This document shows positions 22,248 through 29,616 of a stretch of 64,000 nucleotides of DNA, in pieces. The notes beneath the pieces are model-generated. The model searched no databases. It worked only from the letters and a program-made list of their open reading frames with translations, and was not told where the DNA came from. The translations under genes were made by a program, and so were the position numbers. This stretch comes from CAVRTM01 sp963696105 (GTDB taxonomy: Bacteria; Actinomycetota; Actinomycetes; Actinomycetales; Dermatophilaceae), in NCBI GenBank assembly GCA_963696105.1, contig CAVOIP010000003.1, forward strand, positions 335,949 to 399,948, read 5' to 3'. Numbering within the stretch: the first letter of the stretch is position 1; each line of letters starts with the position of its first letter.

Positions 22248-22853
22248 TCAGCCCACGGCGTCGGCGACCGTCCGGAGGTCGTCCACCAGGGCGGCATACG
22301 CCAGGTGGTGCTCGTCGCCCCGGGTGCGCAGGACCGCGGACGGGTGCACGGTCACCAGGACCGGCCGCTCCCCCACCGGTGTCTGGCGCGGCTCGATGCG
22401 ACCACGCTCCTTCGTGACCTTGACCCCGGGACCGAGGACGGCGCGCGCCGCGGTGGCCCCGAGCAGGACGACCGCCTCGGCAGGCACGTCGACCAGCTCG
22501 GCCTCCAGCCACGTGCGGCAGGCGACCAGGTGTGCCAGGTCCGGCTTCTGGTGGATCCGGCGCTTGCCCCGCTCGGTGAACCTGAAGTGCTTGACCGCGT
22601 TGGTGAGGTAGTCGTCCTCCTCGGCCAGGCCGGCCTCGCTGATGGCGCGCCGCAGCAGCCGTCCGGCCGGCCCGACAAAGGGCTCTCCGCCGGTGTCCTC
22701 GGCGTCACCCGGCTGTTCTCCGACCATCACCACGCACGCGTCGGGTGGGCCGCTGGAGAAGACCACCTGGGTCGCCGGCCGCCACAGCTCGCAGCCTCTG
22801 CAGGCCGGCGCCGCCGCCCTCAGGGCGCCGACCGACGCCTGGGGCGGCACCAC
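22248..22853 (-). CDS. udgX: UdgX-type uracil-DNA glycosylase/crosslinking protein
   Basis: About 201 residues from GTG 22853 (start uncertain, no ribosome site; GTG 22850 is equally possible). ALRAAAPACRGCELWRPATQ is the family 4-type N-terminus with cluster cysteines (CRGC); motif GEQPGDAEDTGGEPFVGPAG contains the UdgX GEQPG signature; KRRIHQKP is the UdgX-specific loop whose His, in the mycobacterial enzyme, becomes covalently joined to the abasic sugar after uracil removal. C-terminal HPSAVLR is the second motif. The protein should bind an iron-sulfur cluster and trap uracil-containing DNA. Confidence 0.92.
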   Translation of the reverse strand: MVPPQASVGALRAAAPACRGCELWRPATQVVFSSGPPDACVVMVGEQPGDAEDTGGEPFVGPAGRLLRRAISEAGLAEEDDYLTNAVKHFRFTERGKRRIHQKPDLAHLVACRTWLEAELVDVPAEAVVLLGATAARAVLGPGVKVTKERGRIEPRQTPVGERPVLVTVHPSAVLRTRGDEHHLAYAALVDDLRTVADAVG

Positions 22854-23142
22854 GCGGCGGCGCCGGGGCGGTCCGGTCGGTCCATGGCACCACAGTGGCA
22901 GGCTTCGCCAGAACCAGCGCGCTGGACGGGCAGGGCTGGACGGGACGCGCGGGGACGCGCCGAAAGGGACGGACTGAAGGCGGCGCCCCAGCACGAGGGG
23001 ACTTCCCGGCGACGCAGCCGAAGCCAGTACGCGCAAAGGCGTCGACGGTCGACCGGTCCCGGACGTACGCTCGAGATCTCACCACGGCGCCGGGATCACC
23101 GCCCGGCACCAGCGTGGTTCGAGGTTCTTTCTGGAGGACGAC

Positions 23143-23253
23143 ATGGGCACCAAGAACAAGGGCGGACGAGAGGTCCGCAAACCCAAACAGGCCAAGAAGC
23201 CCAAGGCCGCAGCGCCGACCACGGTGGTGCCACCGGGGCGCGCCGCGAAGTAG
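23143..23253 (+). CDS. 36-residue basic microprotein
   Basis: Begins MGTKNKGGREVRKPKQAKKP and ends PPGRAAK. Ribosome site TGGAGGACGAC-ATG is excellent, and a strong terminator follows 38 bp later, so this is an expressed stand-alone gene. The opening TKNKGGREVRKPK is, as I recall, a recurring actinobacterial microprotein signature; its function is unknown. The lysine/arginine richness suggests binding to nucleic acid or ribosomes, which is inference only. Confidence 0.8.
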   Translation: MGTKNKGGREVRKPKQAKKPKAAAPTTVVPPGRAAK

Positions 23254-23291
23254 CAGGGGTGCTCCGGCACGCCGGGAGCGCCATCGGAACA

Positions 23292-23329
23292 CACGACGGC
23301 CGGCACCACCACGTGTGCCGGCCGTCGTG
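23292..23329. terminator. Bidirectional terminator hairpin
   Basis: Perfect 15-bp stem (23292-23306 with 23315-23329), 8-base loop, between the microprotein stop and the opposing membrane-protein stop. Confidence 0.85.
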
Positions 23330-23374
23330 CGCTGGGCTGGCCCGGCGTCGGTGCTGACCGGCCGGGCCCGGGGG

Positions 23375-24181
23375 TCAGGGGGCCGCGGTGGTGGGACCGC
23401 CGCCGGGCGCAGGCTGGGAACCCGGCGCGGTGGGCTGAACCGGAGCGGTCGGCGCGGCCGACGGGGCCGCCGATGGCTGGGTCGGGGGCTGGGAGGACGG
23501 CTCGGCGGTCTGTCCTCCCGGCTGACCGGTGGTCGACGCACCGCTCGGCGTCGCGGTGCCGGTCGGTACCGGCGAGGAGGTCGCGGTCCCGCCGGGAACC
23601 GACGTGGTGGGCGACGCCGTCGACGACGGCTGCGTGGTCGACGTCGCGTCCGGCCCGTGGTGCGGAACCGGGGTGGAGGACCCGGTCGAGATGACGCGGC
23701 CGAGCGACGTGCCCGAGGTGTTGCTGCTGGACACGGGGTGGCCCATCAGCGCCTCGGCGACGCTGATGGTACCCATGGCCAGCACGAAGACCCCGACGAC
23801 CACGGCCGTGAGGCGGGCGAAGGGGTTGCGTCCGCCCCACCGGCGAAGAGGGGCCGCGCGGTCGGGCCGGCTCCCGGGCCGGTGCTCGGGGCCCTGGACG
23901 ACGCGGGCCCGGGGTGAGGCCGACGACCCGGTCTGCGGGCGGAGCTCACGCAGCCGGCTGCCGGCCGTGCGCAGCGAGTGGGCGTAGACGGCCGAGCCCA
24001 CGGTGGCGACGACGGACCCGACGGCCGCGCCGATGATCGTGCCGGCGACGCCGAGGAACGACGCCGCGAGCGCGGACGTGACGGCCGCGAGGGCGCTTGC
24101 AGCGATCTGTGCGGCGCCGAGCCCGAGCCGGGGCGTGGACGTGTCCTGGTCAGGGGTCCGGGCGGTGGTGGATGACGTCAT
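23375..24181 (-). CDS. Membrane protein with Pro/Thr/Ser-rich outer tail
   Basis: 268 residues from ATG 24181. Two close hydrophobic segments (about 20-45 and 48-70: SFLGVAGTIIGAAVGSVVA), then an Arg-rich cytosolic loop, then a third helix (about 123-145: LTAVVVGVFVLAMGTISVAE). The last 110 residues are Pro, Thr, Ser, Gly and Gln only, typical of a cell-wall-spanning stalk, and probably O-mannosylated. Similar proteins are common in actinobacteria without known role. It is divergent from the phosphoesterase gene across 414 bp. Confidence 0.82.
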   Translation of the reverse strand: MTSSTTARTPDQDTSTPRLGLGAAQIAASALAAVTSALAASFLGVAGTIIGAAVGSVVATVGSAVYAHSLRTAGSRLRELRPQTGSSASPRARVVQGPEHRPGSRPDRAAPLRRWGGRNPFARLTAVVVGVFVLAMGTISVAEALMGHPVSSSNTSGTSLGRVISTGSSTPVPHHGPDATSTTQPSSTASPTTSVPGGTATSSPVPTGTATPSGASTTGQPGGQTAEPSSQPPTQPSAAPSAAPTAPVQPTAPGSQPAPGGGPTTAAP

Positions 24182-24595
24182 GAAGGCGTGGGGTCTCCAG
24201 GTCGGGATGCTGCGGCAGTCGGGCCGGCGGCGGCCAGCGGGCCTGGACGCTGCCACGCTGTGCATGGCGGCGGGATGTGGCCCTCGCAGATGGAGGACCG
24301 GGCGCCGGACGTGCTCGGAGCACTGGTGGCTCAGGGCTCGGAGCCCTCATCGTCGCGGTGCCGGACGCCACCGGGGGGTCCCGCCGTCGTTGCCGGGTAC
24401 CCGCCCGAGTTTACCCGGCCCCACCCGGAAATCAGGACAGGCAGCCGGTGGCGCCGGTCACCCGGGCGGGGCGGATGGGTGGCCCGGACCGGCTTCCTGT
24501 GCGTCTGCCGGAACTGCCTCTCAGTGCTGGCGTGCCGTGTCAGCATGAGCCGCAGGGGGACCGATCCTGGTGGACGAGGAGATCCCGGAGGGCCG
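24182..24595. other. Gene-free divergent spacer
   Basis: 414 bp between the start of the stalk-type membrane protein (minus) and the phosphoesterase (plus). It contains one perfect palindrome, CGGGTACCCG at 24394-24403. In-frame coding sense upstream of 24596 is poor and lacks a signal peptide, so I do not extend the plus-strand gene into it. Confidence 0.5.
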
Positions 24596-25669
24596 ATGTC
24601 AGCGTTCCAGAGGCAACGGGGAGCCGCCCTTGCGGGGCTTGCCCTGACGGGGGCGGTCGCGCTCGGCGCCCTCAGCGCCTGCTCCGGCTCAGGCTCCGCC
24701 ACGCCGGCACCGCCCACGTCCACAGCCACGTCCGGCGGCTCACCGAGCAGCGGTCCACCGGGACGGACGGTCAGCGCCGCGTCGACGGTGCAGCTGGCCG
24801 CGGTGGGTGACATGAACAACGACGGCAACACCTCTCCGACCTCCGCGACGGGCGAGGTGGCCTCCTCGATCCTGGCCGCCAACCCCGAGCTGGTGCTCGG
24901 GCTGGGTGACTACCAGTACCCCAAGGGCACCTGCAGCGCCCTCGTCGACGACTACGACAAGGTGTGGGGCAAGGTCGTGCCGCTCATGTACCACATCGCC
25001 GGTCCGAACCACGACTGGAACAGCACCAGCGACGAGGAGGGCTACCGCCGCCACTTCGCCGGCACCTGCCCGGGCCAGACGACCGGCCCGTCGGCCCTCG
25101 TCCGCTCCGAGCACGCGACCGTCGGCCCGGGCGACTTCTGGTCCCGCGACGTGGGCGCGTGGCACCTGGTCGGCCTGTCGACCGGGCTCTGGCGGTTCGA
25201 CCAGGGCAAGGCCGAGGAGATGACCCGCACCCTCGACCGTGACCTCGCCGCCGCCAAGGCGCGCGGCAAGTACCTCCTGGTCGCCTATCACGACCCGTAC
25301 TTCACGTCCACGACCGACCAGCACGGGCCCGACAAGGCGGTCAAGCCCTGGGTCGACGTGATCGACAAGTACGACGTGCGCCTCACCTTGTCCGCGAGCC
25401 AGCACAACTACGAACGCAGCTGCCCGATCCTGGAGTCCGACGCCTGTACGCCGGACACCGGCCCGGGCACCACCGCCTTCAACGTCTCCACCGGCGGTGT
25501 GAACCTCAGGTCGTTCGTGAACAAGCCGCCGTACATCGTCAAGCGCTTCTCGGACACGTATGGCTGGCTGGCCCTGTCGCTGCACCCCGACGGCTCCTTC
25601 GACTGGCACTACCACCCGGTCGTCGGCAGCAGCACGGACAGCGGGACGAGGCCGGCGCCCCGAACCTGA
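24596..25669 (+). CDS. Secreted metallophosphoesterase lipoprotein
   Basis: 357 residues from ATG 24596 (GGAGGGCCG-ATG). Lipoprotein signal with lipobox LSAC near residue 29, then a Ser/Thr/Pro linker. The phosphoesterase fold (about 65-345) shows the metal ligands in order: GDMNNDG, GLGDYQYP, GPNHDW (in place of GNHD), YHDPYF and SQHNYER. It resembles purple-acid-phosphatase-like calcineurin-type enzymes. The substrate is an outside phosphoester, otherwise unknown. The terminal WHYHPV is typical of the family. Confidence 0.9.
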   Translation: MSAFQRQRGAALAGLALTGAVALGALSACSGSGSATPAPPTSTATSGGSPSSGPPGRTVSAASTVQLAAVGDMNNDGNTSPTSATGEVASSILAANPELVLGLGDYQYPKGTCSALVDDYDKVWGKVVPLMYHIAGPNHDWNSTSDEEGYRRHFAGTCPGQTTGPSALVRSEHATVGPGDFWSRDVGAWHLVGLSTGLWRFDQGKAEEMTRTLDRDLAAAKARGKYLLVAYHDPYFTSTTDQHGPDKAVKPWVDVIDKYDVRLTLSASQHNYERSCPILESDACTPDTGPGTTAFNVSTGGVNLRSFVNKPPYIVKRFSDTYGWLALSLHPDGSFDWHYHPVVGSSTDSGTRPAPRT

Positions 25670-25720
25670 GGGAGCGGTTCGGGCGGCCGACTCGCCGGCG
25701 GACCTCGCGGCGGGCGCGCC

Positions 25721-26515
25721 TCACGGCAGGCGCAGGACCAGGCACGCGACCTTCTGCACCGCCACGTCACCCTGCGTCGGGTCCACCGGCTTGCCGTCAC
25801 AGTTGCGCTTCTCCTCCCCGAGCACCGCGGTGATGACGACGAGCTGCGGCCAGTCGGGGCCGTTGTGGACCACCAGCTGGAGCGGGACGTCGACGACGCC
25901 GTTGGCGTCCGGGCCCGAGGACGACTGGTACAGCTGCGGCTTGTCGGCGCTGTCAGCATCGTCGTTGGTCTGGTAGGAGTAGATGGTGATCCGGTCCACG
26001 GACCGCACACCGCTCGCCTTCACCTGGCCGCTGACGACGACGTCGCGGCCCTGGTACGCGACACTGCCGGAGATCTGCGGCGCCTGGCTCGTGCCCATCA
26101 CACCGATCTGTGCGGTGACGGCAATGAACAAGCCGGTGAACAGCAGCAGTCCGCTACCGAACAGCAGCGCTGCCTTGACCGCCGGTCGCACCACCAGTCC
26201 CGGTGCGACGCCGGAGGGCCCGGGCGTCCGTGAGGTGCTCACGCCTCGCGCCAGCGCGGCGAAGGCCAGCGACAGCAGCACCAGCCCCATCGAGACGACC
26301 GCCACGCCCGTCTCGTCGCGCAGCAGCCTGGCCAGGCCACCGGTGGCTCCGCCGATCGCGGCCAGGGCGGCGATGAACGCGGGGATCAGGGCCAGGGCCA
26401 GCTGCGCGAGGCGGTTGAGGACGACAGTGGGGTCGTCCGAGGGCGGGGGCTCCGTCGACGGGAACCCGGGGGACGGGGAGTCCGCGGACGGCGGTCGCGG
26501 CGAAGGATCCGACAC
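25721..26515 (-). CDS. Membrane protein with extracytoplasmic C-terminal domain, unknown function
   Basis: About 264 residues from GTG 26515 (GAGG five bases upstream; GTG 26521 is also possible). After a Pro/Ser-rich start, three helices are seen: about 33-58 (LALALIPAFIAALAAIGG), 68-90 and 108-135 (LLFGSGLLLFTGLFIAV). The remaining 125 residues look like a beta-rich outer domain (SGSVAYQGRDVVVSGQVKA) and end in a Cys-containing strand (CDGKP, ACLVLRLP), so a disulfide is possible. No family recognised. Confidence 0.72.
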   Translation of the reverse strand: MSDPSPRPPSADSPSPGFPSTEPPPSDDPTVVLNRLAQLALALIPAFIAALAAIGGATGGLARLLRDETGVAVVSMGLVLLSLAFAALARGVSTSRTPGPSGVAPGLVVRPAVKAALLFGSGLLLFTGLFIAVTAQIGVMGTSQAPQISGSVAYQGRDVVVSGQVKASGVRSVDRITIYSYQTNDDADSADKPQLYQSSSGPDANGVVDVPLQLVVHNGPDWPQLVVITAVLGEEKRNCDGKPVDPTQGDVAVQKVACLVLRLP

Positions 26516-26708
26516 GTGCACCTCGCAGTGGGTGACGGCAGGTCGAGGGGCCCTCAGGGTACGGCCGGACGCCCGGCAGGGGAACGGCTCGAACGACGTC
26601 GTGGCGGCGCCGTCCGGCCACCGTGCCTGGCGTGACAGGGCGGGGTGTCGCGCGGCACGCTGGCGGACGTAGGCTCGCGCCGGCTGACCCTTCCGGAGGG
26701 CGGAACCC

Positions 26709-27446
26709 ATGGCCTCACCGAGTGACCCCACGCCACCACTGGCCGCCGGCCGGACCGACCCGGTTCCTCCGCCGACGCCGTCGCCGGCCGTCGTGCTGTT
26801 CGACGTCAACGAGACGCTCTCGGACATGGCGCCGTTGGCGAGGCGGTTCGAGGACGTGGGCGTGTCACCGTCGCTCGCGGCGACGTGGTTCGCCAGCCTG
26901 CTGCGCGACGGGTTCGCCCTGACGGCGGCGGGCGCCAGCGCACCGTTCGCGGTGGTCGGGGCCGAGGTGCTGCGGACCCTGCTGCCGGCGGACCAGGTCG
27001 ACCGCGGCCTGGACGAGGCGGTGGAGCATGTCATGGCCGGGTTCAGCGCGCTGCCGGTCCACCCCGACGTGCCCGAGGGCCTGCGCGCCCTGGCGGCCAC
27101 CGGCCGGCGCCTGGTCACGTTGTCGAACGGCTCGGCGTCCGTGGCCGAGGGGCTGCTCGCGCGGGCAGGCCTCACGTCGTCCGTGGAGCGGCTGCTCTCG
27201 GTCGAGGACGCCGGTGCGTGGAAACCCGCGGCGGCGGCGTACGCGTATGCGTCCGCACAGTGCGGCGTGCAGGCGAGGGAGATGATGCTCGTCGCCGTTC
27301 ATCCCTGGGACGTCGACGGTGCCGGCCGGGCCGGGCTGCGCACCGCGTGGCTGAACCGCAGCGGCACCAGCTACCCCGGCCACTTCCGCCGCCCGGACCT
27401 GGAGGTCCAGTCACTCGTCGACCTGGCGGAGCGGCTCACCTCCTAG
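26709..27446 (+). CDS. Haloacid dehalogenase type II (HAD family hydrolase)
   Basis: 245 residues, ATG 26709 with GGAGGG nine bases upstream. Residues 27-38 VVLFDVNETLSD hold the nucleophilic Asp (FDVNE), then SNGS (motif II), WKP (motif III Lys) and HPWDVDGA (motif IV Asp region). The overall pattern matches L-2-haloacid dehalogenases that make 2-hydroxyacids, but several members act on other substrates, and no substrate residue is diagnostic here. The Pro-rich 25-residue lead is extra. Confidence 0.9.
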   Translation: MASPSDPTPPLAAGRTDPVPPPTPSPAVVLFDVNETLSDMAPLARRFEDVGVSPSLAATWFASLLRDGFALTAAGASAPFAVVGAEVLRTLLPADQVDRGLDEAVEHVMAGFSALPVHPDVPEGLRALAATGRRLVTLSNGSASVAEGLLARAGLTSSVERLLSVEDAGAWKPAAAAYAYASAQCGVQAREMMLVAVHPWDVDGAGRAGLRTAWLNRSGTSYPGHFRRPDLEVQSLVDLAERLTS

Positions 27447-27517
27447 GCCGCGACGAGACCACGACTGCCCGGCGACCGGTCATGCGCCGTGCCGGGAGTG
27501 GTCGGCGCTGGACGTGG

Positions 27518-27865
27518 TCAGCGCCCCCGCAGGCGTCGCCTACCCGGGGAGGTCGCGCTCCGGGTGAGCATCCAGACGATGAGCACGGCGGCCGCTGCCA
27601 GAACGATCCGCGTCGGGTCAACGGCCGGCTGCCAGCTGACCTTGCCGTCGCGGATCACGTAGGCACCGGCGGGACGCGCCGCCATGCCGAAGCCGCCGCC
27701 CTCCCCCTCCTGGGCGTTGCCATCGTGTCCTCCCCCACCACCGCCGCCGCCCTGGACGCGGGCGGCCGCGATCACGGTGGTGCCGTTCTTCTCGTACGGC
27801 TCGGCGAACACACGCCGTACGGTGATGGCGTCGGACGCCCTGCTCACGAACTGGTCGAGCTGCAT
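27518..27865 (-). CDS. GerW/YtfJ family protein with C-terminal helix
   Basis: 115 residues, ATG 27865 with GGGAG seven bases upstream. VFAEPYEKNGTTVIAAARV is the GerW (sporulation protein YtfJ) fold start, then a glycine loop (GGGGGGGGH), then GMAARPAGAYVIRDGKVSWQP (shown by GMAARPAGAYV). A short hydrophobic helix follows (VLAAAAVLIVWML) with an Arg-rich end, so it is probably membrane-tethered. In Bacillus the family acts in spore germination; in actinobacteria no role is established. Confidence 0.85.
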   Translation of the reverse strand: MQLDQFVSRASDAITVRRVFAEPYEKNGTTVIAAARVQGGGGGGGGHDGNAQEGEGGGFGMAARPAGAYVIRDGKVSWQPAVDPTRIVLAAAAVLIVWMLTRSATSPGRRRLRGR

Positions 27866-27949
27866 CGGCGTACTCCCTTGATGAGGGCTGCTCCCGACGG
27901 TGGCCGCCGCGGGAGCCTTGGCCCGGGGCGAAGGTCCCGGGCGGAGCGG

Positions 27950-28561
27950 TCAGCGTGGGCTGTCGAGCCACACCTTCCGCAGGTCGTAGTACGTGACGTC
28001 CTGCAGGAGGGACGCCTCCTCCTCGAGCATCGGTCGGAGGTCGTCCGGGGGTTCCTGCTGCTCGCCCCGCCGCGCGTCCTCCTCGGAGCTGAAGTAGGCG
28101 ACCTCGGTGAAGTCCCCGGCGGTGGTGTCGTCCCAGGCCAGCAGGAAGCCGTACAGCTCGGGACGCAGCCCCCCGGCCTCCCGGTCGAACTGTCGGGCCA
28201 GCTCGTCCAGGCGGCCCGGGTCGGAGGTGTGGCCCTGGATCACCTGCACGAAGCCGGCGTCGTCGGAGCCGCCCTTGCGGGACGTCGTCACCTTGCTGCA
28301 GTCGTGGAAGGACGCGTCCCCGGTGAAGAGCTTGGACGCCCGCTGCCACCACTCCCCCTGCTCGGGTCGCTCGCTGTTGCGCATGGCCGCCGCGCGGTCC
28401 TCGAACCGGGCCACCCCGACCAGCACGCCGTCGTCCGTCACACCGGTCGTGCTGCCCAGCCATCCCTGCGCGCCGGGCGCGAGGTGGGCCAGCCAGTCCT
28501 GCATCACCATCCGTACGTCGTCGCCGTCGGCAACCGGGCCCTGGAACACCTGGATGAACAT
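27950..28561 (-). CDS. Tandem ABM-like (dimeric alpha/beta barrel) protein
   Basis: 203 residues from ATG 28561 (GGAAGA upstream). It has two similar halves: MFIQVFQGPVAD at residue 1 and GFVQVIQGHTSD at about 102, each followed by a helix and sheet pattern with conserved W (DWLAHLAP, AWDDTTAGD) and F (VARFEDRAAA, VAYFSSEEDA). Each half looks like one ferredoxin-like barrel subunit, so a single chain could make the normal dimer. These folds often bind haem or act as monooxygenases, but catalytic residues are not clear. It probably shares a transcript with the small Cys protein upstream (46 bp). Confidence 0.7.
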   Translation of the reverse strand: MFIQVFQGPVADGDDVRMVMQDWLAHLAPGAQGWLGSTTGVTDDGVLVGVARFEDRAAAMRNSERPEQGEWWQRASKLFTGDASFHDCSKVTTSRKGGSDDAGFVQVIQGHTSDPGRLDELARQFDREAGGLRPELYGFLLAWDDTTAGDFTEVAYFSSEEDARRGEQQEPPDDLRPMLEEEASLLQDVTYYDLRKVWLDSPR

Positions 28562-28607
28562 GGGGTCTTCCCTACTGTGGATGTGGATTCCTCTGGTGCG
28601 CGGGCGT

Positions 28608-28817
28608 TCACACCTCCGCGGGCCCTGCGGCCTCTGCTGCAGCCGGGTCCGCGCTCGTGGCTGCCGGGCCGGTCGACGTGGGTAGCGCTGCGGGGGACGG
28701 AACGCCCAGCGCCGCCATGTCCGCGTTGATGGTGGAGGACCGCGAGGCGCCTGGGTCCTTGGCACGACAGGGTTTCCAGCAACACCCGGTGACGTCCCAG
28801 TAGCGATCGGAGACCAT
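28608..28817 (-). CDS. 69-residue cysteine-bearing small protein
   Basis: ATG 28817 has an excellent ribosome site (AAGGAGCGTGAC-ATG). The first 20 residues MVSDRYWDVTGCCWKPCRAK hold all three cysteines (CCWKPC); the rest is Ala/Pro/Thr-rich and looks unstructured. It lies 46 bp before the tandem-barrel gene on the same strand. I do not recognise the family. Possible roles are a metal-binding motif or a redox cap; a peptide precursor is conceivable, but no maturation enzyme is nearby. Confidence 0.6.
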   Translation of the reverse strand: MVSDRYWDVTGCCWKPCRAKDPGASRSSTINADMAALGVPSPAALPTSTGPAATSADPAAAEAAGPAEV

Positions 28818-28955
28818 GTCACGCTCCTTCGGGAGACGGTGCCCGTTGCTCCCATAGTGGCCCTCCGGGGTCACGGAGACCAGAGGCTCTGCAGGCCCCA
28901 TGGGCGCGGTCGACCGCCGTGCGACCGGCCAGCCGCGGTGGCCCGGCGACCTCCC

Positions 28956-29246
28956 TCACGCCGCGGGCGCACCCGGCAGCAGCACGCACTCCGTCCTGGT
29001 GCTCTCACGGTGCTCGTCAGCCAGGCGCTCCGCGTCCCGGTGGGGCAGGAAACCGGAGTCCCGCTGGCAGTCATGGCAGATGGCGACGGCACGTTGGCCG
29101 AGATGGACGACCTCGACGCAGTGCGGCCGACAACACGAGCCCTGTGCCTGGTGGTGGTGGTCGCGGCGATGTGCTGCTGCTGCAGTGGATGCGGCCACCT
29201 CCGCTGCTGCCTCACCGACTGGTCGTTGCTGGTTCATCCTCTCCAT
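28956..29246 (-). CDS. Small zinc-finger-like protein
   Basis: About 96 residues from ATG 29246 (GAGG six bases upstream; ATG 29237 is an alternative). After an Ala-rich start with a His cluster (HRRDHHHQ), it has CCRPHC and, 18 residues later, AICHDCQRDSGFLPHRDAE, a pattern of paired Cys able to bind one zinc. Then come LADEHREST and a Cys near the end. It is divergent from the PEP-synthase-like gene. The role is unknown; the spacing of the Cys pairs suggests a small zinc ribbon. Confidence 0.55.
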   Translation of the reverse strand: MERMNQQRPVGEAAAEVAASTAAAAHRRDHHHQAQGSCCRPHCVEVVHLGQRAVAICHDCQRDSGFLPHRDAERLADEHRESTRTECVLLPGAPAA

Positions 29247-29616
29247 CGCTGACCTCTTTCTCCGACGTCCCCTCACCACACCAACGCCTCCTCCGCCTGC
29301 CGCCTTCCTGCCGGACGCGACGGGCGTCGAGCCTGCTGCGCCCTGCCCTGCTCCATCAGTGTGGCGCTCGCCACACCGGCGACAGAAAGGGGCCCCGGGC
29401 CCTTGTTCTGCGCCCGGCACAGGCGTAGAACTCCTTTAAAGCCGCCCGCTGATCGCCCCGCCAAGAGGAGCGCCCCACGGGACGCCGGGGAACTCGGGCG
29501 GCGCACAAGAGCCGCACGTGCGACCGTGCGGTTCCTGTGTGTCCGATCCGCGACTGTCTCCGATCCGCAACTGTGTCCGATCCGCGACGTGGCGCCTCGC
29601 CGGCCGGGAGGTGCCC
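29247..29616. other. Divergent spacer with triple 17-bp repeat
   Basis: About 370 bp between the zinc-finger-like gene and the PEP-synthase-like gene. Three direct copies of TCCGATCCGC(G/A)AC-plus-four lie at 29542-29558, 29559-29575 and 29576-29592, ending 25 bp before the plus-strand start. I see no coding region. The copies may be binding sites for a regulator. Confidence 0.6.
29542..29592. repeat. Three tandem 17-bp repeats upstream of PEP-synthase-like gene
   Basis: Units TCCGATCCGCGACTGTC, TCCGATCCGCAACTGTG and TCCGATCCGCGACGTGG share their first 10 bases exactly. Period is exactly 17 bp. Confidence 0.85.

Noticed and set aside
25721..27175. 484-codon frame for the membrane protein at 25.7 kb
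   Set aside because: The extension overlaps the haloacid dehalogenase on the other strand; true start is near 26515.
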